A stretch of 64,000 nucleotides of DNA from Pseudohalocynthiibacter aestuariivivens. Its GTDB lineage: Bacteria > Pseudomonadota > Alphaproteobacteria > Rhodobacterales > Rhodobacteraceae. Both the position numbers and the translations under genes were made by a program. Positions 1 to 11,453 of this stretch are shown here, piece after piece. Where the stretch lies: positions 248,001-312,000 of the forward strand of contig NZ_JAGFNU010000003.1 of assembly GCF_018457175.1 (NCBI RefSeq), given 5' to 3'. Each line of letters starts with the position of its first letter. Positions within the stretch are counted from its first letter, which is position 1. Below the pieces are notes generated by a model that searched no databases, was not told where the DNA came from, and was given only the letters and a program-made list of their open reading frames with translations.

Positions 1-438
1 CATTGGTGCGTTTGTGCAGGCCCCAAGGCATTCGACCTCTTCCCAGCTAAACTTACCGTCTTCGGACAGTTGATGTGATTTGTCGGCAATAACCTCGCGA
101 CAGATACCAATCAGGTCTTCCGCGCCGCAAATCATGCAGGACGTGGTTCCGCATATTTGAATATGTGCAACGGAACCAACAGGTTGCAGTTGAAACATGA
201 AATAGAAGGATGCAACTTCAAGTGCGCGAATATATGCGAGCCCCAGCATATCAGCGATATGTTCAATCGCCGGGCGGGTCAGCCAGCCTTCCTGTTCCTG
301 CGCGCGCCAGAGCAGCGGGATGATCGCGCTTGCCTGACGGCCCTCGGGGTATTTGGTTATTTGCCCTTCAGCCCATGCCAGGTTGGCCGGGGTGAAGGCG
401 AATGTATCGGGTTGCTTGTGGTATAATCTGCGGAGCAT
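1..438 (-). CDS. nuoE: NADH-quinone oxidoreductase subunit E (24 kDa, 3' end outside window)
   Basis: Peripheral-arm subunit of respiratory complex I, which binds the [2Fe-2S] cluster N1a next to the flavin subunit NuoF. 146 codons are visible before the window edge. The thioredoxin-like 2Fe-2S part is clear: the first cysteine pair lies in [11 protein letters not shown] and the next cysteine in [10 protein letters not shown]. The start at 438 follows the stop of the small upstream gene by 4 nt. It is transcribed in the nuo operon downstream of nuoD. The C-terminus is cut by the window, not by a mutation. Confidence 0.95.
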   Translation of the reverse strand, partial: MLRRLYHKQPDTFAFTPANLAWAEGQITKYPEGRQASAIIPLLWRAQEQEGWLTRPAIEHIADMLGLAYIRALEVASFYFMFQLQPVGSVAHIQICGTTSCMICGAEDLIGICREVIADKSHQLSEDGKFSWEEVECLGACTNAPM

Positions 439-442
439 AGGC

Positions 443-595
443 TTATCGTGTCCCCGTGAAATTCATTGCGCCGGACGCTTTAACATTGCGGGCAACTGCT
501 GCCACTGGTTTCGGCTTCAGAATGACCTTTACAAAGGCCACAGTAATGCTTGCAGCCATCAGGCTCAGCAACGAAAGAGTGAAAGTTGCGCTCAC
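443..595 (-). CDS. 50-residue single-pass membrane protein between nuoD and nuoE
   Basis: This small frame starts at GTG inside the last codons of nuoD (the TGA of nuoD overlaps the GTG as GTGA) and ends with TAA 4 nt before nuoE. The N-terminal half is hydrophobic ([20 protein letters not shown]), enough for one membrane span. A short basic tail with lysines and arginines follows. The spacing, the overlap and the open frame argue for a real gene translated by coupling to nuoD. The function is unknown; by position it may be an accessory or assembly factor of complex I, which is inference. Confidence 0.65.
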   Translation of the reverse strand: MSATFTLSLLSLMAASITVAFVKVILKPKPVAAVARNVKASGAMNFTGTR

Positions 596-1806
596 CTGTC
601 GATCTCCCCAAAAACAACGTCCATAGTCCCGATGATCGCGGCGACATCAGCCAATTGGTGGCCGGTTGCGACATGGTCCATCGCCTGCAGATGCAAAAAC
701 CCTGGCGCGCGAATTTTGCTGCGGTACGGTTTGTTCGTACCATCAGCAACCAGATAGACGCCGAATTCACCTTTTGGGGCTTCGACTGCGGTATAAACTT
801 CACCCGCAGGCACATGGAAACCTTCGGTATAGAGTTTGAAGTGGTGAATAAGCGCTTCCATAGAGGTTTTCATTTCACCGCGTGATGGTGGCGACAGCTT
901 GCCACGCGCCAGCACATCGCCCTTTTCGACTCTCAGCTTGGCAATCGCCTGCGTGATGATTGAAAGGGATTCCCGCATTTCCTGCATCCGGCAGAGGTAA
1001 CGGTCGTAGCAGTCGCCGTTTTTACCAATCGGGATCTGGAAATCAAACTCGTCGTAACATTCATAGGGTTGGCTGCGCCGCAAATCCCACGGCAGGCCAG
1101 AACCGCGCACCATGACACCCGAAAACCCCCAATCAAGGATTTCCTGTTCTGTCACGACGCCAATATCAGCGTTGCGCTGCTTAAAAATGCGGTTTTCGGT
1201 CAACAGCCCGTCAATATCGTCAAGCACCCGCGGAAATTCACCCGCCCATTCTTCGATATCGTTCAACAGGTCATCCGGCAGGTCCTGATGTACACCACCG
1301 GGGCGGAAATAAGCCGCGTGAAGCCGTGCACCACAAGCGCGCTCGTAAAATACCATCAGTTTTTCACGCTCTTCAAAACCCCAAAGCGGCGGTGTCAGCG
1401 CACCGACATCCATGGCTTGCGTAGTGACGTTCAGCAGGTGGTTCAAAATTCGGCCTATTTCACAGTAAAGAACCCGGATCAGGCTGCCACGGCGCGGAAC
1501 GGCGGTACCAGTCAGCTTTTCAATCGCCAGACACCAGGCATGTTCCTGATTCATCGGTGCAACATAGTCGAGGCGGTCAAAATACGGCAGGTTCTGCAGA
1601 TAGGTGCGGCTTTCCATCAACTTCTCAGTGCCGCGATGCAAAAGTCCGATGTGCGGATCACACCGTTCTACAATCTCGCCATCCAGTTCCAGCACAAGGC
1701 GCAAAACCCCGTGGGCTGCAGGGTGTTGCGGCCCAAAGTTAATGTTGAAATTCCGAATCTTCTGTTCGCCCGTCTGAGCGTCATCGAATTTGGTGCCGTC
1801 CATCAT
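592..1806 (-). CDS. nuoD: NADH-quinone oxidoreductase subunit D (49 kDa)
   Basis: 404 residues, the usual length. NuoD lines the quinone cavity of complex I with NuoB and is related to the large subunit of NiFe hydrogenases. Recognisable blocks are [20 protein letters not shown] near the N-terminus, [24 protein letters not shown] and the C-terminal [18 protein letters not shown] followed by VFGEIDR. The quinone-site histidine and tyrosine region falls in the first block. The start follows a sulfotransferase gene by 1 nt, so nuoC and nuoD are separated here by a foreign-looking gene. Confidence 0.98.
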   Translation of the reverse strand: MMDGTKFDDAQTGEQKIRNFNINFGPQHPAAHGVLRLVLELDGEIVERCDPHIGLLHRGTEKLMESRTYLQNLPYFDRLDYVAPMNQEHAWCLAIEKLTGTAVPRRGSLIRVLYCEIGRILNHLLNVTTQAMDVGALTPPLWGFEEREKLMVFYERACGARLHAAYFRPGGVHQDLPDDLLNDIEEWAGEFPRVLDDIDGLLTENRIFKQRNADIGVVTEQEILDWGFSGVMVRGSGLPWDLRRSQPYECYDEFDFQIPIGKNGDCYDRYLCRMQEMRESLSIITQAIAKLRVEKGDVLARGKLSPPSRGEMKTSMEALIHHFKLYTEGFHVPAGEVYTAVEAPKGEFGVYLVADGTNKPYRSKIRAPGFLHLQAMDHVATGHQLADVAAIIGTMDVVFGEIDR

Positions 1807-1807
1807 G

Positions 1808-2686
1808 TCACACCTTTACCATATTCTGTTTCCAGCTTTCGGGAAGCGAGCCAAACCGCTGTTCCACAAACGCATATTGCGGGGCAAGAACACGCTGAAG
1901 CGCATTCCTTGCACTGTCTTCCATGGGAATTTCAATGCCCTTGTGAACATATCCGGTCAGATCGCCTGGTCGATAATAAATGCCCAAAAACTTGCAGAGT
2001 TTTGTAAGGGCCTCTTCCGAAAAGAGACGTTCAAAGAATTCGACAAGCAACGATCCCTTCGGTAACGCGGCATCCATCTTTCTAAGAGAATTCGCATAGT
2101 CAGACCGCTTGGTCGCAGCAACCTCTGTACCTTCGATAACTTTCGTGATCAGCCGATGCGCGACACGTTTCACCTTTTCCGGAGAACCCGCGCGTCGATC
2201 TGCTATCATTCGCACATTGGACCAGAGCCGTTCAACCGGGTCGCGCAGGACATAAACAAATAGCGTTTCCACCGGCAGATTCGCCATTTGCCGCATCCGC
2301 GACTCTGGCAGCAACGAATAAGACGGGGTTATTTCACCAACCAAACGCGCGCGATCAGCATCGCGGTACAGAAACCTCAGATAAGCGTCTGTGTTTTCGC
2401 CGTTTTCGGTCAAAACTTTGCGCCATTCCATCAGGTTTCTGCGATGACGCCATTTGCGCCAAAGCTTCAGATCTTCGTTTTCTCTCAGCACTTTACCAAT
2501 CGCGTCTATGCGCTGATCCAGCTTTTTCACCGCTCTTTCGATTTTGTTGTCTTCCAGACGATCAAAATAATGAAGCTCTTTGGGGTCGGACATCTTACAT
2601 TCAGGATGATTGCTCAGATAACGGTGGAGCCAACTGGTCCCCGCTTTTGTTGCACCCATCCCAAACATCAACGTCGCCTGCCCCAT
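1808..2686 (-). CDS. Sulfotransferase-family protein inserted in the nuo operon
   Basis: 292 residues. The N-terminus [19 protein letters not shown] matches the 5'-phosphosulfate-binding loop of PAPS-dependent sulfotransferases, and [13 protein letters not shown] (near residue 150) matches the 3'-phosphate-binding element. The expected reaction is transfer of sulfate from PAPS to a hydroxyl or amine; the acceptor cannot be inferred. It lies between nuoC (6-nt gap) and nuoD (1-nt gap) on the same strand, so it is almost certainly co-transcribed with complex I. No signal peptide is visible. Confidence 0.85.
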   Translation of the reverse strand: MGQATLMFGMGATKAGTSWLHRYLSNHPECKMSDPKELHYFDRLEDNKIERAVKKLDQRIDAIGKVLRENEDLKLWRKWRHRRNLMEWRKVLTENGENTDAYLRFLYRDADRARLVGEITPSYSLLPESRMRQMANLPVETLFVYVLRDPVERLWSNVRMIADRRAGSPEKVKRVAHRLITKVIEGTEVAATKRSDYANSLRKMDAALPKGSLLVEFFERLFSEEALTKLCKFLGIYYRPGDLTGYVHKGIEIPMEDSARNALQRVLAPQYAFVEQRFGSLPESWKQNMVKV

Positions 2687-2691
2687 GCGCG

Positions 2692-3303
2692 TTACCCTTT
2701 GGCCTGTTCGTTTTTCTCGTCACCCGGAAGGATGTATTCCGCACCTTCCCATGGAGACATGAAATCAAATTGCCTGTATTCCTGAACCAGATTTACCGGC
2801 TCATAGACGACGCGCTTTTGTTCTTCGTCATAGCGAACTTCGGTGTATCCCGTGGTGGGAAAATCCTTACGCAGCGGATGACCGCGAAAGCCATAGTCCG
2901 TCAAAATGCGCCTCAAATCCGGATGCCCGGAAAACAGAATACCGAACATGTCAAAGACTTCGCGTTCAAACCAGTTCGCGCTTGGGTGCACCTCGCAGAT
3001 CGAGGAAACCATATCATCCTCACGCATGCTCACCCGCAGACGGATGCGGTGGTTCTGGTACATCGACAGAAAATGGTAAACCACGTCGAAACGTTTATCG
3101 CGTGTAGGGTAATCGACAGCCGTAATATCGACTAGTGAGGAAAAACGGCAACTACGATCGCTCTTTAAAAATTCAACGAAATCAACCAGCGCGCTCGGAA
3201 CGACGGAAATCGTCAGTTCTCCGTGTGCAATCTCGTGGGACAACACTGCATTGGGGCGTTTCAGTTCTACGTGCGCGCCAAGCTCTTGTAGTGCTTCGGA
3301 CAT
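2692..3303 (-). CDS. nuoC: NADH-quinone oxidoreductase subunit C (30 kDa)
   Basis: 203 residues, typical for stand-alone NuoC. The family signature is seen in [20 protein letters not shown] and in the following [20 protein letters not shown]. The protein joins NuoD and NuoB in the peripheral arm. The start is ATG at 3303, 9 nt downstream of the nuoB stop. The C-terminal tail ends in a charged stretch ([10 protein letters not shown]), common in alphaproteobacterial copies. Confidence 0.98.
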   Translation of the reverse strand: MSEALQELGAHVELKRPNAVLSHEIAHGELTISVVPSALVDFVEFLKSDRSCRFSSLVDITAVDYPTRDKRFDVVYHFLSMYQNHRIRLRVSMREDDMVSSICEVHPSANWFEREVFDMFGILFSGHPDLRRILTDYGFRGHPLRKDFPTTGYTEVRYDEEQKRVVYEPVNLVQEYRQFDFMSPWEGAEYILPGDEKNEQAKG

Positions 3304-3312
3304 GTTAACCCC

Positions 3313-3846
3313 TTACCTTACTATCGTGCCGGTGCGGCGAATTTTGCGTTGCAGTTGCAGGATACCGTAAAGCAGCGCCTCTGCGGACGGGGGACAGCCG
3401 GGTACGTAAATATCAACCGGAACAATCCGGTCACATCCGCGCACGACAGAATAGCTGTAGTGGTAATAACCGCCACCATTTGCGCAGGACCCCATGGAAA
3501 TCACATACCGGGGCTCTGGCATCTGGTCGTAAACCTTGCGCAGTGCCGGAGCCATTTTGTTGGTCAGCGTTCCCGCGACAATCATTACGTCAGACTGACG
3601 TGGGCTTGCACGTGGGGCAAACCCGTAACGTTCAACATCATAGCGCGGCATCGCCGTGTGCATCATTTCAACCGCACAACACGCCAGACCAAAGGTCATC
3701 CAGTGCAATGAACCGGTGCGTGCCCAGTTAATGATGTCTTCGGTCGAACTCAGCAAGAAGCCCTTGTCCTGAAGTTCGCGGTTCAGGGTTTGTGTTGCGA
3801 CATCCATGTCGACACCAGCCGTATTGGCAGAGGTTGTCACTCCCAT
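3313..3846 (-). CDS. nuoB: NADH-quinone oxidoreductase subunit B (20 kDa, N2 cluster)
   Basis: 177 residues. It carries the [4Fe-4S] cluster N2, the last electron carrier before quinone. The tandem cysteines are in [11 protein letters not shown], the third in [12 protein letters not shown] and the fourth in [15 protein letters not shown], so all four ligands are present. Its start overlaps the end of nuoA by 10 nt, which indicates translational coupling. Confidence 0.98.
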   Translation of the reverse strand: MGVTTSANTAGVDMDVATQTLNRELQDKGFLLSSTEDIINWARTGSLHWMTFGLACCAVEMMHTAMPRYDVERYGFAPRASPRQSDVMIVAGTLTNKMAPALRKVYDQMPEPRYVISMGSCANGGGYYHYSYSVVRGCDRIVPVDIYVPGCPPSAEALLYGILQLQRKIRRTGTIVR

Positions 3847-4202
3847 TCAAGCGCCCCTTTCTTCCATTCGTATGCAAAGCCAATGGTCAGCACACCAAGA
3901 AACACAATCATCGACCAGAACCCGACCAGCCCCACATCCTTGAACGCAACAGCCCATGGAAAGAGGAATGCAATTTCAAGATCGAAGATGATGAATAGAA
4001 TGGCGACGAGGTAAAATCGGACGTCAAACTTCATCCGTGCATCGTCGAAAGCGTTAAAGCCACATTCGTATGCGCTGACTTTTTCGGGATCAGGGTTTCG
4101 GACGGCAAGGATGACAGCGGCAAGGATTAGCACCACTCCCAATCCAACGGCCAGGCCCAGAAAAACGAGGATCGGGAGATACTCTCTTAGCAGGTCTTCC
4201 AC
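3837..4202 (-). CDS. nuoA: NADH-quinone oxidoreductase subunit A
   Basis: 121 residues with three membrane spans, first gene of the nuo operon. The conserved loop [19 protein letters not shown] and the following [18 protein letters not shown] are diagnostic; the loop contributes to the quinone site. The start is GTG at 4202, supported by an AGGAG box 6 nt upstream. The stop region overlaps nuoB. Confidence 0.97.
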   Translation of the reverse strand: MEDLLREYLPILVFLGLAVGLGVVLILAAVILAVRNPDPEKVSAYECGFNAFDDARMKFDVRFYLVAILFIIFDLEIAFLFPWAVAFKDVGLVGFWSMIVFLGVLTIGFAYEWKKGALEWE

Positions 4203-4374
4203 TTTTGGCTCCTTAAGGATGGCGTTCTTTGCGCTTGCCTTAGCTCTTGAGGGTTTAAACCCGCCTCATCGCGGGGTCAACCAAAGGTGGCTCTGTTTCC
4301 ACGAGTAATGCAAGAAAGACCGCACAAGTGTTGCACGGATCATTGAGACAGATTTTCAGGGCTTCTAAAACGGA
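4203..4374. promoter_or_regulatory. Upstream region of the nuo operon
   Basis: 172 nt between nuoA and the end of the liu cluster, both on the minus strand. It should contain the nuo promoter and the end of the upstream transcript. The only clear signal is the AGGAG ribosome binding site of nuoA. I see no convincing promoter consensus and no strong terminator hairpin. Confidence 0.4.
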
Positions 4375-5157
4375 CTATTTCACCCAATTTGGCTTTCTTT
4401 TCTCAAAGAACGCGCCAATTCCTTCGGCAGATTCGGGGCTGTCCCAGCGCTCTGCAAGGGCCGCAACTGTTTCGTCAATCAACGCATCTGTGATAGGCGC
4501 GCCCAATGATCGCACCAGCGCCTTTGCGTCTGCGACGGCACCGGGAGCGCAATTCAGGTAAGCTACAACTTCTGATTCCACCGCCGTATCAAGTTCGTCC
4601 GGATTGACAGCACGAGCGAGCAAACCAAGAGTCACGGCCTCGTCAGCGTCAAAAATTCGCGATGACATGAAAACGCGGCGCGCCATCGCTTCGCCCATTC
4701 GGGCAACGACATAGGGGCCGATGGTTGCCGGGATCAGACCAAGACGTGTTTCCGTCATACCGAACTTTGCGCCAGTCACGCCAACAGCAACATCACAGAC
4801 GGACATCATGCCAACACCACCGCCAAAGGCCTGCCCCTGCACACGGCCAATCAATGGTTTTGGCATTGTATTCATCGCTTGCAGCATCTCGGCCAGTTTT
4901 CGAGCCTTCAGGCTTCGTGTCGTCGGGTCTGCAGCAACCTGATCCTGCATCCATTTCAGGTCCCCTCCGGCGCAAAAACTGCGCCCGGCACCGGTCAAAA
5001 CAACAACGCGAACAGAGTCATCATCGCCAAGCACCCGGGCCGCGTCGGTAAGTTCAATCAGCATCTCTTCGGACAGCGCGTTATGCTTGTCTTCGCGTGA
5101 CAGGGTCAGCGTTGCGACGCCACGTGTATCCTGATCAATCTTTAAAGTTTTGTACAT
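4375..5157 (-). CDS. liuC: Methylglutaconyl-CoA hydratase / enoyl-CoA hydratase family
   Basis: 260 residues of the crotonase fold. The oxyanion-hole segments are GAGRSFCAGGDLKWM (near residues 57-71) and GQAFGGGVGMMSVCDVAVG (near 107-125). In leucine breakdown this enzyme hydrates 3-methylglutaconyl-CoA to HMG-CoA, the substrate of the adjacent HMG-CoA lyase. The assignment to the leucine pathway rests on the neighbours; the fold alone would only say crotonase. Confidence 0.85.
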   Translation of the reverse strand: MYKTLKIDQDTRGVATLTLSREDKHNALSEEMLIELTDAARVLGDDDSVRVVVLTGAGRSFCAGGDLKWMQDQVAADPTTRSLKARKLAEMLQAMNTMPKPLIGRVQGQAFGGGVGMMSVCDVAVGVTGAKFGMTETRLGLIPATIGPYVVARMGEAMARRVFMSSRIFDADEAVTLGLLARAVNPDELDTAVESEVVAYLNCAPGAVADAKALVRSLGAPITDALIDETVAALAERWDSPESAEGIGAFFEKRKPNWVK

Positions 5158-5189
5158 TTCAACCCCGCCGAATTGTAAGTCTTTAAACG

Positions 5190-6044
5190 TCAGCCTGTGC
5201 GCATTGCGCGCGCCATTGTGGCCGCCTCCGCCAACACATCGCTATCAAGACCTGTGTCATACCCAAGTGCCACAAGATGCGCATTCACGGCTTCGGTCGC
5301 GACATTGCCTTCAGCTCCGGGCGCATAGGGGCACCCGCCAAGACCGCCGACCGCGCCATCAAAAACCCGAAGGCCCATCGACAACGACACATCGATATTG
5401 TCCAGCGCCCGCCCACCCGTGTCGTGGTAGTGACCTGACAGACGGTGCGGTGGAACCTCGTTCAGCACCGCAAGCAACATTTTTGCAATCGAATCTGGTG
5501 TCCCTTTGCCAATGGTATCGCCAAGCGACACCTCGTAGCAGCCCAGCGCGAACAGCTCGGCCGCCACCTCTGCCACCTTTTGGGGCGGGGTCGGCCCATC
5601 AAACGGGCAATCCGTGACACAGGAAACATAGCCGCGGACTGGCATATCAATATGCCGCGCTGCTTTCAGAATGGGTTTGAACCGTTCGATGCTTTCGGAA
5701 ATCGTTGCGTTAATATTTGATTTGGAAAACCCTTCAGAAGCGGAAGCAAAAATCGCAATTTCATCAACCTTGGCAGCAACCGCCCCTTCATACCCACGCA
5801 TATTTGGCGCCAAAGCGGCATATGACACGCCATCAACCCGCTTGATATCTTTCAAAACCGCGTCGCTGTCTGCCATCTGCGGCACCCATTTGGGTGAAAC
5901 AAAAGAGCCAACTTCAATCCGCTGAAAGCCAGCCCGGCTTAAGCAATCCACAAGCGCTATCTTTTCGGCGGTTGGGATTTCGCGCGCCTCATTCTGCAAA
6001 CCGTCGCGGGGGCCTACTTCAAATATTTCAACAAATTCAGACAT
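5190..6044 (-). CDS. liuE: Hydroxymethylglutaryl-CoA lyase
   Basis: 284 residues from the ATG at 6044. A longer open frame upstream lies inside the GST gene and is not used. EVGPRDGLQNE is the metal and substrate site of the HMGL family, and GCYEVSLGDTIGKGTP and GGLGGCPYAPGAEGNVATE hold the conserved catalytic cysteine loop. The enzyme cleaves HMG-CoA to acetoacetate and acetyl-CoA, the last step of leucine catabolism. It overlaps the GST gene by 8 nt. Confidence 0.93.
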   Translation of the reverse strand: MSEFVEIFEVGPRDGLQNEAREIPTAEKIALVDCLSRAGFQRIEVGSFVSPKWVPQMADSDAVLKDIKRVDGVSYAALAPNMRGYEGAVAAKVDEIAIFASASEGFSKSNINATISESIERFKPILKAARHIDMPVRGYVSCVTDCPFDGPTPPQKVAEVAAELFALGCYEVSLGDTIGKGTPDSIAKMLLAVLNEVPPHRLSGHYHDTGGRALDNIDVSLSMGLRVFDGAVGGLGGCPYAPGAEGNVATEAVNAHLVALGYDTGLDSDVLAEAATMARAMRTG

Positions 6045-6699
6045 CAGGCACCTCAAAGAACGGTTTTGAATAAAGCAACCGCACGCCATCGGGCGGAAGG
6101 GCCTTGGCAAATGATGGTCGCGCCGAGAACCGTTTCCAATAGGCGGCTGTCCGGGGCAGATCGTCAAGCCGAATAAAGTGTTGCCCTGCATAAAGCCCGT
6201 AGGCAATTGAACAATCTACAGCGCTAAAGCCTGACGCAAGCAACCAGTCCCGCCCATCAGCGAGCTGCGCTTCGATCCGGCCAATCGTTTTTTCAAGCCG
6301 CTTCGCCTCCAGTTTCATCTGTGTCGGAGATCGCATCCAGTCTTCGTACAGAACAATATGTGCCTGCGTGAGGTTCGCGCAGTGTTGACCGATGGTTTCA
6401 GAGTAGTGCAGCCAATCCAGCCATTCGGCGCGCTCGGCATCGCCAACTGCACGGCCCAGTCCGGCAGCCGGGAATTTTTCGCTGAGAAACTCAATCATGG
6501 CGCCGCTTTCGACCATGCATGTGCCGTCGATTTCCAGCGCAGGCACGCGCCCCGCGGGGCTTAGTTTGAGGTAATCGGCACTGCGCATGGACTTGTCGAA
6601 AAAATCATGCAGAACGAGATCGTATTCAACACCAAGTTCTTCCAGCAGCCAGATGACCCGCATGGAACGCGCCTGATGCGCATGGTGTAGTCGGATCAT
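6037..6699 (-). CDS. Glutathione S-transferase family protein
   Basis: 220 residues. The N-terminal thioredoxin-like domain has SPAGRVPALEIDGTCMVES, where the cis-proline and the Glu-Ser pair that bind glutathione are seen; an all-helical C-terminal domain follows. The gene is locked into the liu cluster by overlaps on both sides (8 nt with HMG-CoA lyase, 4 nt with the biotin subunit). Its role in the pathway is unknown; detoxifying reactive CoA-derived products is a guess. Confidence 0.85.
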   Translation of the reverse strand: MIRLHHAHQARSMRVIWLLEELGVEYDLVLHDFFDKSMRSADYLKLSPAGRVPALEIDGTCMVESGAMIEFLSEKFPAAGLGRAVGDAERAEWLDWLHYSETIGQHCANLTQAHIVLYEDWMRSPTQMKLEAKRLEKTIGRIEAQLADGRDWLLASGFSAVDCSIAYGLYAGQHFIRLDDLPRTAAYWKRFSARPSFAKALPPDGVRLLYSKPFFEVPDV

Positions 6700-8648
6700 G
6701 CTGCAACCTCTTCTTCGCTTTCGAGCTGGATGAGCGCAGCACCGGCCTCGACCTGCGCACCTGCTGATGTAAGCACCTCGGCCACAATACCGTCACGTGC
6801 CGCCAACAGCGCATGTTCCATCTTCATCGCCTCAAGAACGGCAAGCCTGTCGCCTTTTGAAACTTTCGCGCCGACTTTCACAAAGACCTCTTTCACGAGC
6901 CCCGGCATCGGTGCTTCGATAATGTTGCCATCGCCCGAGGCGGCGCTTGCACGATCAAGCGGGTCAATCCCATGAAAATGATAGCCATTTCCAAAGAACA
7001 CGCTGACATCTGCGCCAAGCGGCACGATATTCGCGTCAGTCTTAACGCCATCCACTAGCCAGACATCGCCAGCCCGCTCAACGCAGTGGCAGATATCGGC
7101 CAGTTCAACGTCAAACAGAGACGGGCCAAGCGTTGTGACCTTGGCACGGATGTCTTTGTCCTTGAAGCGAAACTGCGTCTCCTGCGGCGTGGGCACCCAG
7201 AGCGTAAACCCTGCAGATGGATCTTGTGGTTTACTTAATCCCATCAGGCCAAGTGCCGCCAGGGAGCGCGTCTTACTGCAAGGGACGGGATCAACCGCCA
7301 GCGTTTCAAGATTGCGGTCAATCAGGCCTGTATCAACATCGCCCTTGGCAAACCCCTCGTGCCGGGTCAGCGCCCTCAGGAAAGCAAGATTGGTGACAGA
7401 GCCAGCAACCTCTGTCTTTGCAAGCGCCTGTTCCATCTGGTGCAACGCAACCGAACGTGTCGAGCCATGGGTTGTCAGCTTTGCAATCATCGGGTCGTAC
7501 CAGGGCGAGATCGTGTCCCCTGCCCGAACACCGCTGTCTGCACGTGTGTTTTCCGGAAATTGCAGATGCGTCAACGTACCCGTGGCGGGTAAAAAGCCTT
7601 TTGGCACATCCTCTGCATAAAGCCGGGCCTCAAACGCATGGCCCGTGATGCTGAGGTCTTCCTGCTTTGCAGGCAATGACTCTCCGCTTGCAACGCGCAA
7701 TTGCCATTCGACCAGATCAACACCGGTAATCGCTTCGGTTACAGGGTGTTCGACCTGAAGGCGCGTGTTCATTTCCATGAACCAGAACCCGTCAGGGCGA
7801 AGACCGTGTGATCCATCAACGATGAATTCCACCGTACCTGCACCCGCGTAACCAATCGCCTCGGCGGCCCTGACACCTGCGGCACCCATGGCAGCGCGCA
7901 TTTCTTCTGTCATGCCGGGGGCTGGCGCTTCTTCGATCACCTTTTGGTGGCGGCGTTGCAGAGAACAGTCGCGCTCGAACAAATGGACGGCTTTAGTGCC
8001 ATCACCAAAGACCTGCACCTCGATATGGCGCGGCGCGATGATGTATTTTTCGATCAGGACGGCTTCATTGCCAAAGGCGGTTTTCGCCTCACCCTTGGCG
8101 CTTATCAAAGCTTCCATGAACTTTTCAGGCGCTTCGACAAGACGCATGCCTTTACCGCCACCGCCTGCAACTGCCTTGATCAGAACCGGGTACCCAATGG
8201 TGTCGGCAGCGCCAAACAGATGTTCCGGGTCCTGATTTTCGCCGTGGTATCCCGGCACGACAGGCACGCCAGCCTTTTCCATCAGCACTTTGGCTGCATC
8301 TTTCAGGCCCATTGCACGGATTGCGCTGGCTGAGGGGCCGATGAACGCAAGACCCACAGCTTCGACCGCATCAACAAAACCCGGGTTTTCCGAAAGGAAG
8401 CCATAGCCGGGGTGAATTGCCTCTGCCCCGGTTTCAAGCGCGGCTGCAATGATTTTATCCCCCATAAGATAACTTTCAGAGGGCGACGGCGGGCCGATAT
8501 GCACGGCCTCATCCGCCATGGCGACATGTTTCGCACCCCGGTCGGCGTCAGAATAAACTGCAACTGTGCGCACGCCCAGACGACGGGCCGTTTCCATGAC
8601 ACGACAGGCAATTTCGCCCCGGTTGGCAATCAGGATTTTAGTGAACAT
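6696..8648 (-). CDS. liuD: Methylcrotonyl-CoA carboxylase, biotin-carrying alpha subunit
   Basis: 650 residues. Biotin carboxylase N-domain starts at MFTKILIANRGEIACRVM; the ATP-grasp glycine loop is KAVAGGGGKGMRLV near residue 160; FMEMNTRLQVEHPVTE lies near 290. The C-terminal biotinyl domain carries LEAMKMEH with the biotinylated lysine at about residue 609. It carboxylates biotin and works with the transferase subunit at 9849-11453. Family members also include propionyl- and geranyl-CoA carboxylases; the leucine-gene context decides the call. Confidence 0.92.
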   Translation of the reverse strand: MFTKILIANRGEIACRVMETARRLGVRTVAVYSDADRGAKHVAMADEAVHIGPPSPSESYLMGDKIIAAALETGAEAIHPGYGFLSENPGFVDAVEAVGLAFIGPSASAIRAMGLKDAAKVLMEKAGVPVVPGYHGENQDPEHLFGAADTIGYPVLIKAVAGGGGKGMRLVEAPEKFMEALISAKGEAKTAFGNEAVLIEKYIIAPRHIEVQVFGDGTKAVHLFERDCSLQRRHQKVIEEAPAPGMTEEMRAAMGAAGVRAAEAIGYAGAGTVEFIVDGSHGLRPDGFWFMEMNTRLQVEHPVTEAITGVDLVEWQLRVASGESLPAKQEDLSITGHAFEARLYAEDVPKGFLPATGTLTHLQFPENTRADSGVRAGDTISPWYDPMIAKLTTHGSTRSVALHQMEQALAKTEVAGSVTNLAFLRALTRHEGFAKGDVDTGLIDRNLETLAVDPVPCSKTRSLAALGLMGLSKPQDPSAGFTLWVPTPQETQFRFKDKDIRAKVTTLGPSLFDVELADICHCVERAGDVWLVDGVKTDANIVPLGADVSVFFGNGYHFHGIDPLDRASAASGDGNIIEAPMPGLVKEVFVKVGAKVSKGDRLAVLEAMKMEHALLAARDGIVAEVLTSAGAQVEAGAALIQLESEEEVAA

Positions 8649-9623
8649 TCAGCTCTCCAATAATTCTACACCCCTGCGCAGGTGCACTTCAGCTTCGCTC
8701 GCTATCGCGGCAATTATTTCACCTGCTGGGCCACGTTCCAAGATCAGTCCAGCGGATTCGCCAACCATCGTACTGGCATTGCGAATATCGCCTGCACGCC
8801 ACGCGGCCATCCATTTTTCGGCTTCTTCATCCGCAACTTTTAACAACCCATCCTGATCTTCATGCCACCGATCCGTAAAATCGTTCTTTAGTGAATGCGC
8901 TGTGTAGCGCACTGGCCAGTCAAGCTTACGCGCGATATCTGAAACAGGTGACCGAATGGTGTCGTCCCCCGTTGCTGCAATGGCCGCGGAGATCATATTT
9001 TTATGCGCGAGGGATTCATTGCTCGCCCAAAGTCTGGAACCAACTACAACGCCATCTGCACCCAGCATCAGACTTGCTGCCAATCCACGCCCGTCGGCAA
9101 TGCCACCCGCAGCCAGCAACAAGACATCAGGCGCATTATCGACAAGCCATGTTGATATTTCCGGCACCAGCGTCATCGTCGTTCGGGTTTCGCCGTGGCC
9201 CCCGGCCTCCCGGCCTTGCGCCACCAGTATGTCCGCCCCGGCCCTAACAGCGCTTTGAGCATCTTTCAGTGTCTGAACCTGACAAATAAGTGGCACGCCT
9301 GCATCTTTGATCCGGGCAACATACGGGGTTGGGTCATCAAACGAAAGAAACACCGCACGCGGATTTGCACTCAATACAGTTTCAAGCGCTGCGGGGTTTT
9401 CCTTGATGGCCCATGTGATCAGCCCATACCCAACCGGTGTTTGCCCTGCGACCGAGATTTCCTTTTCCAGCCAATCGCCTTTACCATAACCCCCTCCGAC
9501 AAGGCCCAATGCACCCGCTTTACTGACTGCTGCGGCAAGCTTCCCCCCCGCGGCCAGCGCCATTGGTGCCGAGACAATCGGATATTTAAGGTCGAACATT
9601 CTGGTCAGTCTGGTGTCGATCAT
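8649..9623 (-). CDS. Nitronate monooxygenase-like FMN protein
   Basis: 324 residues of the 2-nitropropane dioxygenase/nitronate monooxygenase TIM-barrel family. The N-terminus YPIVSAPMALAAGGKLAAAV and the FMN phosphate segment ILVAQGREAGGHGE (near residue 150) are characteristic. It starts 225 nt after liuB and runs straight into liuD, whose ATG lies directly after its stop. It is therefore probably co-transcribed with the leucine pathway. The substrate is unknown. Confidence 0.8.
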   Translation of the reverse strand: MIDTRLTRMFDLKYPIVSAPMALAAGGKLAAAVSKAGALGLVGGGYGKGDWLEKEISVAGQTPVGYGLITWAIKENPAALETVLSANPRAVFLSFDDPTPYVARIKDAGVPLICQVQTLKDAQSAVRAGADILVAQGREAGGHGETRTTMTLVPEISTWLVDNAPDVLLLAAGGIADGRGLAASLMLGADGVVVGSRLWASNESLAHKNMISAAIAATGDDTIRSPVSDIARKLDWPVRYTAHSLKNDFTDRWHEDQDGLLKVADEEAEKWMAAWRAGDIRNASTMVGESAGLILERGPAGEIIAAIASEAEVHLRRGVELLES

Positions 9624-9848
9624 GTTGTATCTCTCTTTTGCAAAACTTACTGTGGGAAGGGAAAAGCGCGGCCTTTCCGATCTGTTAAAATCTCACAAAA
9701 AGGCAAATGCAGACACGAAATTGGTGTTTCATTTGCATCAGTCTTGTAACGGGTTCGAGAAGCAATTTTCACACTGACAGAATTGCACAAAAGCGGCCAA
9801 TGCCAAGCTTGCTCTAAATCTGTGAGGTGGGTCATTCGTATCTTTCAC
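9624..9848. other. 225-nt gap inside the liu cluster
   Basis: Non-coding stretch between liuB and the nitronate-monooxygenase-like gene, both on the minus strand. I see no hairpin with a T-run and no convincing small frame. It could hold an internal promoter for the downstream genes. Confidence 0.3.

Positions 9849-11452
<1,604 letters not shown>

Positions 11453-11453
<1 letters not shown>

Noticed and set aside
5190-6206. Longer start for HMG-CoA lyase
   Set aside because: The extra 54 codons lie within the GST gene and have no family similarity; the ATG at 6044 begins the conserved domain.
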